Positions 21,458 to 34,232 of a stretch of 64,000 bases of DNA are shown here, piece by piece. The position numbers were made by a program, and so were the translations under genes. The stretch covers positions 22,388,501 to 22,452,500 of the forward strand of contig NC_068561.1 in the NCBI RefSeq assembly GCF_022201045.2. The letters run 5' to 3'. This stretch comes from Citrus sinensis (Eukaryota > Streptophyta > Magnoliopsida > Sapindales > Rutaceae). The notes below the pieces were generated by a model, which had not been told where the DNA came from, ran no database searches, and worked only from the letters and a program-made list of their open reading frames with translations. The number at the start of each line of letters is the position of its first letter. Positions within the stretch are counted from its first letter, which is position 1.

Positions 21458-22666
21458 TTATCCTTCGTTCAAAATGTCATTAATATCAAAACTGAGGTTA
21501 TCATCACAAGAGTCAAGCAGCCACTGGAAAGTATCATCAAATGCTAGCAGGTGTTGACAGCCTTCGACGTTTGCAGGAGTCTGAAGCATTTGCTGGTGAT
21601 TTTGAATAGTTTTGTCAAGCTGATCATAAAGACTTTGTTCAGTTCCAGGCAAATGTTGATTCTCTTGGAAGTTGGGTGGATTCGGAAGCATAGACTGGAA
21701 GTTGTGAGCCGTTGACTGATAGACCTCAACAGGCAGCTGAAGTTGATGATGACGAATTTGGTCAGTTACGGGGCTTTGTTGGTATTCTTGGAGGTTAGAT
21801 GAAGCAAAATGCTGGTGAGTCTCAGCAGAAAGCTGAAGCTGCTCGTGTGAATTCTGGTCAGTCACCTGAGTCTCTTGCATATTCTGGTGACTGTCAGAAA
21901 GTTCAAGATCATGAGGATCCTCTTGAGTCATAGAGTGCTGATAATTTTCCTCTTGGGGAGTTTGTTGCATCAACTGATGATTCTGAAAAAGCAGAAGGTG
22001 GTTACAAGGAACTAGTTCAGTAGAGGTCTGCGGTTGAGTTTCTTGCAGGTATTGGTTTTGATGTCCCTCGACAACAACAGGTTCTGCAGGCTGATCAATG
22101 TCTTCTTCAACAACAGGTTCATCAAGCTTTCTCTTTTTCCTAGGAGTTTTCTGCCCTGCTGCCGCTGGCTCACCATTCTTTCTAATTCGACAAAGAACAA
22201 GGTCACTGGATTGAAGGTTTTGCGGCAACTGTAAAGGATTCAGAGAGTACTCATGCAAAATCCAGCAACAATTATGTGGAGACTGGTCCTTCTCATATCG
22301 AAACCTTTTCTTGGAACCAATTTTCTTTCTAGAGTTGCGGGATACAACCGCCTTACCCGCATCTTCTCCTTGCCATGTACCAGTACCAACTCTGCGATCA
22401 ATCCTGGAACCGTTAACACTCTTCTTCTTCAAGCGAGTGAAAAAGTAAAGATCTTCACCATCTTCTAAATCACGTACTCCGAATTGCCTCCAAATCTGCC
22501 AAGGTTCCTTGTTACCGTAGAGATTTTCAGTTCTTACGAAATCATCAAGAAAGGGGGCTGGGGTTCCAGAAATCTTGTTGAAAAGGTAGAATAGAACAAG
22601 TTGTTCATCAGAGGGCTGGAATTTGCAGCCCAATGGAAGAGGTGGTCTTGTTCCTTGCATTGTCAA
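21458..22666 (-). CDS. NAC-domain protein with diverged DNA-binding domain and Gln-rich tail
   Basis: 402 residues, one uninterrupted frame. The NAC domain spans about residues 8-160: subdomain A LPLGCKFQPSDEQLVLFYL (usually LPPGFRFHPTDEELV), B-like FVRTENLYGNKEPWQIW, C-like DLYFFTRLKKKSVNGSRIDR, D-like KIGSKKRFRY with CCWILHEYSL, and E DLVLCRIRKN. The basic segment PRKKRKLDEP (about 176-185) is a likely nuclear signal. The rest is Gln/His-rich with recurring 'YQ...TDQ...QLQL' units, typical of a transcription activation region. Most NAC genes have introns in the domain; this one has none visible, which with the divergence suggests a lineage-specific or retro-derived member. The start MTMQGTRPPLP is the first Met. 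A broken copy of its 5' end lies about 0.6 kb upstream. Confidence 0.85.
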   Translation of the reverse strand: MTMQGTRPPLPLGCKFQPSDEQLVLFYLFNKISGTPAPFLDDFVRTENLYGNKEPWQIWRQFGVRDLEDGEDLYFFTRLKKKSVNGSRIDRRVGTGTWQGEDAGKAVVSRNSRKKIGSKKRFRYEKDQSPHNCCWILHEYSLNPLQLPQNLQSSDLVLCRIRKNGEPAAAGQKTPRKKRKLDEPVVEEDIDQPAEPVVVEGHQNQYLQETQPQTSTELVPCNHLLLFQNHQLMQQTPQEENYQHSMTQEDPHDLELSDSHQNMQETQVTDQNSHEQLQLSAETHQHFASSNLQEYQQSPVTDQIRHHQLQLPVEVYQSTAHNFQSMLPNPPNFQENQHLPGTEQSLYDQLDKTIQNHQQMLQTPANVEGCQHLLAFDDTFQWLLDSCDDNLSFDINDILNEG

Positions 22667-24515
22667 GAAAGGAAAAGGAATGAGAAGGAGATGAGTTTAT
22701 TATCAGCAGATTAGGAAGTATTTATAGAGGAGGACTCCACAGCCCGCCCATCTTTAATTTCCTTGTGACGAAAGGATGAGTCACCTTCCTAAATCGTTTC
22801 ATTATACTTATTAGGAAACCTAAGCATCAGAATCTTGGCGCCAAAGTTAGTAACGGGAACCCTAGTTAATTTTGATTGGTTTCTTTATACTAATTAGGAA
22901 ACCTCAAGTCAAAGGCCAGTGTGCTTGAGTCTTAACGGTCTTCGAAATTGTTTTTATTTTTTTATTTTAATTTTATTAACTTGTACGGCCAGAATATATA
23001 TATTTTGCTACGTTCGTGATCCTAAAAGCGAAATCTAAAAGAAGAGGCGTAAGTTAGGAATTTATTTTACCTTGGACTGAACTAAAATATTTTACAATAA
23101 ATAATTTTACAACAAACATTGCTTATTGATGTTTATATGAAATATTTGTTAGGGACTAATATAGACATTATTAATTTTATTGAAATCATGAAAATTGTAT
23201 TAAAGACCGTTATGAACATTACTTATTTTATTAAAGCCTATAAAATAAGCTGAAAACATAGAATTGTACAAGTTTGTCGGAGGGCTGGAATTTGCAGCCC
23301 AATGGAAGAATACGATTTCTTTCTTGCATTAAGTATTCACCTGTGACTTGACGATGAATGGTGAATGTGAATGACAATGAGTTTAGTGATAGAACCGTAT
23401 AAAGGAACAGCAGAGGGATTTTTTGAACTGTTTTGTTTTCCTTGTGATATAAGAAAACAACAACCTTCCTAAATTAATTTCTTGAGCGTTTTTATAGGTT
23501 AAGTGCGCTAATATTTTCTTTCATTATTATGTTTTGATTTTTTTATTTTTTTGTATTGAGCATTATAATTATTTTTATAGTTATTAGTAAAAGAAGATTG
23601 AATAAATTTTGCAGGAGGCCATGTATACAAATTGTTTACTATTTGAAAAACCATATATACAATGAAAGTAGTCAAAATTTTGCTTGTTTTATAGACCTTG
23701 GAATATCAAAGGTTTTTGTTTTGCTTTACTTTGGGTCCCTTGATAATTAATCAAAATATTTAGAAAAGTTAGTATGTTTCCCTTAAATTTTATGAGCAAA
23801 ACTTCTTCTTCTCCTTAAATAGCAAAATTTCTCACTCTGCTAAAAAAATGTATTAAAATAGTAAGAAAGCGTAATGATTACGTCTTTCTTTTTCTATTTT
23901 TTTTTCTCCCTATTAAGGCTTATTTATTTTTGTTGCTCTCATTATATAAAGTCAAGTGTTGTCTTTGTATTGATTTATGAGAATAATTTTTGCAAGTTGC
24001 AGAATAAACATTTCCCTTCAAAAGAGATCGTAAGACCTCCATAGCCATATGACCACTTTAGCGAACAACACTCAAGTTCGTTAGTACACTTGTTACAGTT
24101 TTCTAGCCGAATGAAGCAATAAATTTACAAAACAAAAATAACATAAGTTAAGAATTTAGAATTTTATAAAAAGCTTTTTGATAGGTTGAATTTTTTTGGT
24201 TGACTTAGGCCATACTTGGAGAAACCTTCCTAAATGGATCAAAAAATTTGCCGCTGAGACATTGCCCTTACTGTCAAATTGGTTAGGATTTTTTAGTTCT
24301 AAATAAAATGGGTGATCTTCTTTTTGCTTTCTTGAATTAATATGACTATTTTAGTTGTTAATTAATAAAGAGCAGGGTAGAGAGTAAAGAATTTTCAACT
24401 AAAGAGCAAATTATCAAACATGATAGCAAATAAGAACCACAAATTCTTGTTAACTGGGAGATTTATGATGGACTATTTACACTCTGAATTTCATACAAGC
24501 GGCTTGTAAGATTGA
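22667..24515. other. Intergenic: NAC promoter, NAC relic, AT-rich spacer
   Basis: Contains the NAC promoter and the broken NAC copy. About 1 kb of AT-rich DNA then runs to the end of the MED15-like gene, with no other gene seen. Confidence 0.5.
23270..23480 (-). pseudogene. Broken copy of the NAC gene 5' end and promoter
   Basis: Plus-strand GAGGGCTGGAATTTGCAGCC at about 23280-23299 repeats the sequence at about 22613-22632 that encodes the GCKFQPSD region of the NAC gene. Similarity continues through the start-codon area (CTTGCATT) into the promoter (TTCCTTGTGA... CCTTCCTAAAT in both). Only the first few codons survive and nothing follows downstream, so this is a remnant of a tandem duplicate, not a gene. 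Confidence 0.75.
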
Positions 24516-27500
24516 TCAAGCGGTAACGCAGTTCTCCCATTTTCCATATTTTGAGCTAAAGCACCCTCCATCAACTGATTGAGCGTATTCCAAGAGGACG
24601 GTGCGGGCACAAATATCCCAAGTCATTGCCATCTCCGCAAGAGACATGGGCTCTGAAAGCTTGCGAAGAGATAAGCTGAATCGTGACCTCGTCTTCTCTG
24701 ATAAGTTAATCGACCCTATGCTCTCACCACTGCATATAAAAGCAAAAGAAGTTCACAGAAGTTATGGAATCATTCTTATTCAGTCAATGAAAAACATCAG
24801 AATCACTTCCGCAAGTGAAAGATTAGAGTTCACTGAGGCTGATTCATAAATATAATGTCTGTAGGTACAGAATCACATCTGCTTCAGGATGTGAACACAA
24901 CTTATCCAGATTTTATCAAAGTATATATCAAAGAGAAACTTTAAAAAAATGAAAATAAAGAAAAAATAAATCTATCAAACTGAAGTGAGTTTCCAATTTC
25001 TCACCTCCAGTCAAAACTCAACCCGCCTAAGATCACAGGAGAAGCATTTGGATAACTGGCAGGAACAAACAACCGCAACGGTAGTGGCAGCTGATGCAGA
25101 GACCACATTCAATTATTAATTATTTTGAGAATTTCTGTCCATATATTACATGTCATATTATGACACATTAATTTAAGAACTCACAATTTGTGATGCAAAT
25201 TGCATCTTGAAATTTTCATCAAGAGCCACAGCACTGTAAACGCATCTGACTATTGTTCCTTCGCCAGCATCAAGTGCTGAAGGATCTTCAGATGAATCCA
25301 AATCAATCTCAGTTTCTATCAACCACTGGTTTATGCATTTGATTTCATCCAACAGAGTATTGCTGGGCTGTGAATAATCAATACATATTAATCCCTTTAG
25401 AGAAAAATGAGTAAAAAAAAGGGCTAAGGTATGCAAATTAGATAGTGAACGAGACGACAAAAGTAGAGAACAAAACTAAAATTAAAAAAAAAAGTGATGA
25501 AACTAAATCAGCAAAAAGAATTAGCAAGTTTTTCACATCTACAACAAAGAAGCGATACAGTCCAAGTTGACGGAGCTCTAAGGATGATAGAAAGACCGAA
25601 GAAGTAGTATATAGCTACAGAAATATTACAATAGTCATATCTTTAATAAATGGTTTTCTGGAGCAGACAATCTTCTATTATTTTCTCTACCAGCTAGTCA
25701 TGAACTTCTATGACTAATGTAAATCAAGTTCATTCCTCTGTTTAATGTACTAATTGATATAATGGATCTTAAAATCCTATATTTTCATTCTCCTATAGTT
25801 AAACATATGTCATACATGCATCTCTCATGACAGTTGGAAGGCCCATTACTTCTACATCAACTAATCAAAAGGGGGTTCCTTTTCTTGATTTGTTCCGCCA
25901 AAATCTAACTTCGTCCAACTTTTATTCATAATGGGAAGCTCCTAAAACATACTGGATCAATGATCATTGGAAGAAGCCTTTCCACAGGTTGACACCAGCA
26001 ATGCAGAAGAAAACAAACCCAATTCTGGCAAGAGATGCAGAACACAGTGGCTACTCTACCATTAAAGCACATTCAAATATTAAAAATGTAGGATAGGAGC
26101 TGATATCAGACCTCAACCCTTCGCCTCTTGATGATCCTGGATGTATCTATGTCCCATATTTGGCCAGCTGATTGCTTGATACTATCAGTTTCATCTAGAG
26201 CAATTGGATTTGTTTTGTCCTCCATCTTCGCTTCAGAAGAGCACCCACTTTGCAAGCTGAAGTTCCTTCCATGCATGCAACACGTTGTTGCAGATACCAA
26301 ATTCTCATCTACATCAACTCCAGAGTCATTACAAGCTGTTCCAGATATCGCATCAACTGTTTTCAATGCTGAGCCAATTTCTCTGACGGAGGCACTTAAT
26401 GTTTTAGGTGACAGTGATTGTACCTGAAAGAACATTAATATGTCTAAGGATCTATCATATAACACTTGCCAGAGGAAAAGTAGAGTGCTAATGTTGAGGC
26501 AACAACTCAAAGTTACTAATTGAAGATTTTCACAAGCTTAACGAAAGTACACGTTCAAAAATGGTCAAATCAGGCAAGAATTAAAGCATAGTTCATTGTA
26601 AAAGAAGCATAATGCTGCATAAGTCTATTATATCAAGCACACCTGCACGCGAAAAAAAATTATGGATGTTTACCTGGTCTAGTATATAGAGCGAATAGAA
26701 AATATCAAAGAATGAAACACATACAGCATTAAGTAATCGCTCGAGAGGCTCCTTCACAGCAGATGATTGCTGTTCATAATTTGGACTGGAAGACTCAGTT
26801 GGAAAACTTGATGCTGATATTCCAGCCTGAGCAACTGGAAGAAATTGAGTCGCAATTTCATTTTCAGTATCAACAAGATTTAAGGACAAAGTCCTTTGAG
26901 GATGTCCAAGGTTTCTAGAAATTAATAGGGAAGAAATATCAGATGGGTGGTTCTCAGAATCTGCTGGTATTGAGAATGGGGTAAAGGGAATAGAAGGAGA
27001 AGATGTTATTGATGGAGAATTAGCAGAATATGATGGCGTCCCAAGTTTTGAAAGAGCTAACGGCAAATTTTTCTGGTAAACCTGGGCAGAGGAATGCTGA
27101 GACATCTGAGAAGGGTATTGAAAGTGATGAGGAGTTGTTGGAAGTGGCATTTGATGCGAATTATCTGCCTGTTGGCTGATTAATGGGTTCTGCTGAAGCA
27201 TATCTGAAGTGGCAACAGGTTTGATGTTAGCCATTTGCATATGCTGCATTTTCTTCTGACTAAATTGTGGTTGCATTTGTTGCCTGACGTTCTCTGTCTG
27301 CCTCATTTGATGTTTAAGTTGTCTTTGTTGGGGGAATGCATTTTTAACAAAATTCTGCGGTGGCAATTTTGTTTCAGGATAAAATGACCTCCCTGTAGCA
27401 CCATTAGAAGATTTAATCTGTTGTGCACCTCCAATATCATGGCCTTCAGGTCTTGCAGCATCCTGTAATGAGCTTGATGCATTCTGTTGTTCCAGCTCAA

Positions 27501-30500
27501 ATAGAGAACCCGAACGGGGTAAATTCATCATGTTTGGTTGAGAACTTGGAATCACTTGCTGTGTTGATGATAAAGGAGATTGACCAACTGGTTTGCCTGT
27601 CAAGGCTGAGTTCAGCTGAGGCATTTGGGACTGACCACCAGATGGTTGCAATTGAGTACATTGCTGAGCAGAAACCGAGTTTTCCTTTTTAAAGGCATGA
27701 AGAAACTGCTTCACTGCCAGATGGTAGTATTCCAAATGTGACATGGAGCATCGAAAGAGGTCACCTCGGGATGATGATAAAAGTTTAATCAACTTCTCTG
27801 CTATTTTAATTTTTTTCTTGTAAATTTCTGGGATTGGTGGCTGTAGGAAGGAGTCAAATTCAAGAAACAGATGGACAGCAAGACAAGATAAATCAGGGCG
27901 GTCAAGAAACCAATTGCAAGTTCAAGCAATTGCTCTCAACAACGATTTAAAAGAAGAATAATGATAAAGATTAGCACAGTTCATATACCTTTTGGCACTT
28001 TTCATTCAATTTATTGTAAACATGTGTCAACCATGGTAAGTACTCCTTCCTCATAGCCTGAAACTGCAGAACGGCAAAAATAGTTTACCTAGTCAGCAAA
28101 GGTCTTGTCACTGAAGATACTTTAAATTTACCTAAACTGTGAGTCTTTGGTGGGAATTGGGCTTATTTTGACCAAGGAGATTTATTCCAGGAGGAAAAAG
28201 AAATGATACAATAGGATAAACAAAAGTTTAATTACTATCCATATTTTTGAGGTGAAAATGAGTCAACATGATACAGTTCAACTTAATCCATGAAAAAGAA
28301 TGACTAATCAGAAATACCTTCTGATACATCTGATCATGAAACTCAGCCATGTTTGCTTGTTCACTTGGAGCTCCAGTCTCTAACGAGGGTACAGGTGACA
28401 GAACTGGTGATTAAATATCAGACAAAATAAAGAAATGGAATTGGACGAAAGAGAGAATCAACAATTTCTGTGCCTACTTATTTTACCATGAAAAGATCTA
28501 CTAGAGAAAATTTAAAATAAATAGAATGCAAAAACATAATATTAACACAATGTCATGCTTTTTTTTTCCCCTTTGAAGGGAACATTATGTAATATCTATT
28601 CAATTTAATTAATTGAATGAAAGAAAACTAGAAACAGTATTTTCAATCCATATTCAGATAGATCTAGCTTTTAAATTAGGTTACAACATTTTCAAATATA
28701 TACTGCTTTATAATCATCTACTAGCATTTTCGGCATGTAATTCTACATGCTTATTTCTCTAAAGTTAAGGTATAAGAAGTGCAGTGTTTCTTGAATATCA
28801 TGTGCATATTAAATTGGTTTAGCATCTAGACTTCATAGTTGATAGAAGTAGCAATAAATTTTATGAATCTATTTTCATTCTAATCCACGTAGGGTCATAG
28901 ATATATTTTGTTCTTACAAGTTATGCTATTCACATATAATGTAAATGAGATATGCCTGGACCCAGTTGAAACCTAGGAAAGGAAATTTATACCCGAGCAA
29001 GTACAACGAATATTCCCCAGAAGATAGAAGAAAGAGGTGAAATATAATAATATAAAATAGTAATGAGATTAATAAATTGAAAAACATAATGCATAAGAAT
29101 CTTTCATTTAAGAATATTGACATACCAGATGAGACCTCAGTCATGTTTTTTACTGCTGGAAGCACGTTCTGCTGATTGTTTACTATCCGAGGTGTAACCA
29201 TGGCAGCCAATGTGTCAGGTCTTTGATGTGTAGTTTCTTTCTTGCTCTGCTTTGGAGAATACAAAAGCTGATGAAAATTATTAACTGACTGCACACTTTG
29301 CTCAACTTTCGATGGCAAAGATGTGTCCTCTACTTGAAGGATGTGTGCTGAATGCTCATGCGACTTCATATTCATGACTTTCAATTCTGCTCCAGTCACT
29401 CTATGCTGCTGCTGCAAGCAAGAAGCATTACTTTGCAATCCATCAGGCTGCTGGTATGAGTTTGGCATGGTTTTCTGAAATGGTGACAGTTGCTGCCCTA
29501 TATTATTTCCCTGGGGAACAAGCTGATTTGGCTGGAAAACAGCAGCGCTTGATTGCTCTGAGAATGGTGGTTGTTGAGACTCTGTATTTAATGTTTGATT
29601 CTGAGAGAATTGAAATGAATTTGACTGTGATGCAATATTCTGCTGTTGTTGATAGCAATGAACACTAAGAATATCTTCAATGCACAAATTTCCAGCATAT
29701 GGTTGGTGAATGTTGTGCGTTAACAACTGTTGTTGAGACTGTTGATGTTGGTCTTGCCGAGTTCCCAGGCCATTTCTCTGGTTATCGGCAGAGATATTTG
29801 ATTGCATTCCTTGTCCAACTGAATCACCAGCAACTTTAGATGGAGCCTGATAGACATTCTTCAAACTGGAGCTTTGCCCCCTAACTGCAACCATAGAGTT
29901 CTGGTTCAGCACTGTAATGGGCACAAAAATTTTCAAACTGACATATAATGGTAAAGCATATCATAATTGGTCCACTGGGCTGAAAGATATTGCAAACTCT
30001 GAACTCTTGTTATTATTAATGGATGTAAGGTAGTGAAGAAATGTTACCAGGAAAACGTGTCTGCACATGTGTCAAACATTAATTTGAAAACTTACCAACT
30101 GTGCAAAGGAAGCACTAACATCAAAACCTCTTGATTTTACAGCAAGTATCCAATTGTACATTTTCACAATATCATCAATGCTTGAAGGCAAAGTTCAAGT
30201 TCCCAGACAATTAATAACCCTAGTCAAGAATATGCCAGTATCACAAGTTCCCAACATGCGTTTGAAGGCATTTCGTTTGTTTGTACCTATAAAGGGTTTC
30301 CTATTGACAACCTACAACATAGTGTACACGGTTATTCTTACCTGGTTTGGAGGGAGAAGATACACCAGCATTGCTGTGACTCGACTTATGATCAATTAAT
30401 TTGAGTTTCCTGCTTATTTTTTGCAAATAGTCCTCCTGAGCAACAGGAACAGAAAACAGAGATCATATTACAGGTGATTATGTAACAATGAAATGTTAAA

Positions 30501-31168
30501 TCAGGCGCGCGGACATAGTATTTACACACACACACATATAGTCATTCTCTGAGCCGGATGTCCATATTTTTTAAAATGCGGATTTGGGGTATCAGAACAG
30601 TAAAAACGCGAACTTGGACTTTCACAACGAAGTCAAATGTTTTTACAATGTCATAAAAGCATTTGGTACTATCGTGAAATCCAAATCTGCACTTCAAAAA
30701 ATACCAGCACTCTGCACTCACACATGAGAGTGATTATATATGCATATATACAATTTCGTTACAAAGAAGAATTAATTGAAGGGCAGGCGAGCGAGCGAGC
30801 GAACGCGCGCGCGCAGGTATACACACGCACAAACTTGATAGATATATGTGCATGTACATGCATTGTACCTGCGATATTGCACTACGGAATAAACCTTCCT
30901 CAAACTGCTCGATGACTTTAGTCATTTGACTTCGAGCTTCAGGGGGCATCCTTATAAAATCCAATCTGTAGTTAGTTGCAACAAAAAATATTTCATATAA
31001 GAGATAAACATCAGCCAAACACAAAAAGGATAATTAAAAACAGCCCCAAAAAAAAAATTACATTTTTTGAACAACTTTGCGTCTAAGATCGGGCGTGAAT
31101 TTGGCTTTCCACTCGCTGGGATCCTCTCTGGGCCTACTCATCTCAGTTCTACCGCTACTCTCTTCCAT
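24516..31168 (-). CDS. MED15: Mediator subunit 15-like protein (KIX domain, Gln-rich)
   Basis: Tail-module subunit of Mediator, which links activators to Pol II in the nucleus. Eleven exons on the minus strand: 31062-31168, 30869-30965, 30342-30435, 29126-29911, 28318-28403, 27989-28063, 26725-27840, 26112-26423, 25185-25367, 25005-25090, 24516-24729. All phases agree, giving 1051 residues. The N-terminal KIX-like domain (about 15-95) has [13 protein letters not shown] and [15 protein letters not shown]. Long Gln-rich regions occupy exons 4 and 7. The C-terminus, with [20 protein letters not shown] then TWDICARTV and [14 protein letters not shown], is the conserved plant MED15 end. It is shorter than canonical MED15a (about 1300) and its KIX sequence is clearly diverged. 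Some exon junctions could shift by transcript evidence. Confidence 0.87.
30785..30814 (+). repeat. GCGA/GC simple repeat in a MED15-like intron
   Basis: A purine/CG-rich run of GAGC units passes into alternating CG (ACGCGCGCGCGC). It is near exon 30869-30965 in an otherwise AT-rich intron, with an AC run at about 30524-30535. Confidence 0.8.
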
Positions 31169-34100
31169 TCAAACTCCGAAACACGAAAAAGAAAAATACG
31201 GAAAGTAAAAAATAAAAATAAAATAGAAATCGGTTAATTGAAGAAGCAGGAAATATTTAAAAAGAGGTTAATTGAGGAGGGTGAAGAAGAAATTTTGAGG
31301 GATTTTAAGTGAAGAAAGAGTGGAGAGCTTTTTTGAGAAGGGGAGGTTAAAACATGAGAATACTGTGGATGACTTGCGTGAGAAGTTACGTTTGGCACTC
31401 ACCCAGCACTCTTCACTCTACACGTTGTGCTTATACCCAGAGGCAAAACCCAAAAGCCAAAACCTTAGAAACATCCTTTTCTCTTTTTCTTTTTCTTTTT
31501 TTATTTTTTTGAAAAGTTTTTTTATTTTTTCTTTTTATTTCAATTATTATTATTATATTTACGGATTCACATAGGGGTAGGTAAAAAAACCGTAGTGTTA
31601 AAAAAATCAAACCGAACCGATAGTTTTTTCTAATTCGGTTCGGTTTTTATTTTTTTAAAAAACTGAATATACCGTTTGTAAAAAAATTGAAATGTCGGTT
31701 CGGTATTCGGTTCACTTAGCTGAACCGAAAAACCGAATCGAAAAACTAAATTATTTTTTGATTTTATTCAAATCAAACATGTGTTAATAATTTTATTCAA
31801 ATCAAACATGATTTTATTCAAATCAAACATATGTTATTTCTCTTTATAACATTATAATTATGTTTATATAGATGGAGTATTGGAGTTTGGTTATGTATTT
31901 TGAAATTTTAATATTTCATATTTTGGGAGTATCTTATTAATAGTTAGTAAGATATTAGTGATAAAATGTATTTTGAATACTTTGTATTTATTATTAATAT
32001 TTGTAATAAAATTATGATAAATTAATTGTTAAAAAAAATTATTACATTCATGAGGCCCAATGGGCTAAAAAATTAAAAATTAAAAATAGGCCCAATAGGC
32101 CCAGAGCCAAAAAAACTGAACCGAACCGAACCGATCCGAAAAGAACCATTTGAATTCGGTTCTTATTCAATTCTTTTTATAAAATAACCGATTTAAATTG
32201 GTTCTACTTAATTTCGAATCGAACCGAACTGTGCCTACCCCTCATTCACATATGTAATTCCCTGGTGATTTTCACGTGCGTTTTTCACTTTAACTCTTGC
32301 AGTCGGACAATCCTTTTTCATTTTGGTGGGCGGGTCGATGGAGCCCAAAAGGCCTACACTGACACGCAAGTGCAAATCTTTTCAAAGAGCGAATCCAATC
32401 ATTTTTTTTATCCCTTCAATTAATAGGTCGAATCTCCCAAAATTGATTAATATGTGTATATAAAACAGCAACACAACGCTACCTAAGTAATATCTCAAGA
32501 TTTTTCATTCATCAAAAAATAAAAAACTGTAAGGTTATATTTGATATAACTTTTCAAATAAACTTTATTTAAATAAAAATTTTTGTTAGTAAATTTTTTA
32601 TAAATAGAGTTTTTACTAAAAAAAAAATTAGTTGCTTGGTTGTTGATAAGATTTTTTACTAAAAATTATAAAATTAGTTTAATAGGTAATTTTTTTAAAA
32701 TTATGTTATGAAAAGTATAAAATGAGATTGTCAAATAAATAGATAACATTTTAGATATTTCAACATTTGAAAAAAAATTCAATTTGTACTTCTAAAAGTA
32801 AAAGATTTAAACTTTTATTAGTAGAGGTAAAATAACTTATTTAATATTTAAAAACTCTACTAAAAACCAACTAAACAATAATAAAATTTTTGATAAGCGT
32901 TTAAGAGATTATATAATCACTTATAACCATTAGATAAGTTATACAAGACAAGCATTAAGTGTGTAACCACTACCACAATTATCTGTTCATTTACTGTTAT
33001 TATCCACGTTTAGTACTCATACTAATTACTCTCTTTATCATTATTTAGAAAACAATAGTGTAAAGACAAAAATTACTAGAATTTAACAACCATTTCTACC
33101 ATTACATTTTATTTTTCTCCTAAAACCTAGTAATTGAAAATCTAATCTGATTAATTGGTATAATCAATGTGCCACTCTTATCATTTATGTCTATGAATTT
33201 TTTTTATATTTTATTAAATGTTACTGTAGTTGATCATGTTTTATTAACTAGTTCTTTGATTGACAAAAGAGAGATGGCCAACAGGGTAAATCAAACTCAA
33301 ATGAAGTCTCACACTCACAAGAATACTCCTACTCCTAGAGAGGGAAAGACAACTATTATAAATATTTTGAGGAACTTAATAAATGACTACTTATTGCATT
33401 AACCTGATCCAAAGGTCGAGCAGGGGGTGGTTTCTGTAATTCATTTAGTAAAGTTGATCGTGATTATATTAATTTTATTTTGCCATATGCCGGATCAATT
33501 AAATTTAAGTTGGCTTAAACATAAATAATCTACATTTACATATAATCAAAATTATCTTCCGTATAGTCTAATATATACTCGACATATGCATCTAAAAACT
33601 CCAGTAACCAATTAATTATGTGGATTGGTTTCCCAACCTTATCATTAGTTTTCACCTGGCAAAGACACCATGAATTGTTGTTTTTTTGTTTCTTTGTTCT
33701 AAATAATTCAACAATTTGATAATAGATTTAGGGAAAAATTGGTAGAAGTGCCATAAATATCCTTATCCTTATACATAACTTTGACTAGAGATAAGCTCTA
33801 CATGTACGCATGTACAAACCCTATCTTCATATATTATGCAATATTATTAATTTTCTATACATAGGTGGACAAAGTTTCAAAAGATTGCTTATATATTCCA
33901 TCTCATTATCATCTGTACATGGAAACTTACCTTAGAAAGTTCATAATCCTTTTGTGAATAACTAGATATACGACCATATCTAAGTTGTTAGATGATATGT
34001 ATATTTGAAGAATTGATCGAAATATGTCTTACTTACCCTCAAATGCAACATTAAGCTTGGTTTTTATTTTAGTACCTTACCATTTTAAGGCCAATTTCAA

Positions 34101-34232
34101 CAACTAACTAATTTTCCACGGGATATCCTACCATATTTGGAAGATGCAAATGCAATATCGCCTTCCTCTCCATATTTTATATATTATCACCTCCTGAATT
34201 TTGTTCAATATCATAAGTTGAAGATTGCCATC
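31169..34232. other. Intergenic: promoters of MED15-like and C2H2 genes with a MITE
   Basis: Head-to-head spacer of about 3 kb. A hAT-type MITE occupies 31573-32243. From 32500 to 34100 the DNA is strongly AT-rich. An imperfect inverted arrangement around 32590-32880 (TAGAGTTTTTACTAAAAA against its complement) may be another old MITE. No gene is supported. Confidence 0.5.
31573..32243. mobile_element. Non-autonomous hAT element (MITE) with 8-bp TSD
   Basis: The left end AGGGGTAGGTA and the right end, complement GAGGGGTAGGCA, form short terminal inverted repeats. They are flanked by a perfect 8-bp direct repeat ATTCACAT at 31565-31572 and 32244-32251, the hAT signature. The interior is AT-rich with many GGTTCGGTT/AACCGAACC motifs in inverted arrangement near both ends, plus three copies of TTTTATTCAAATCAAACAT. 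There is no transposase. It sits about 0.4 kb upstream of the MED15-like start codon. Confidence 0.88.

Noticed and set aside
34137-34232. Upstream in-frame Met for the C2H2 gene
   Set aside because: The 32 extra residues are unlike the family; the internal Met at 34233 gives the usual start.
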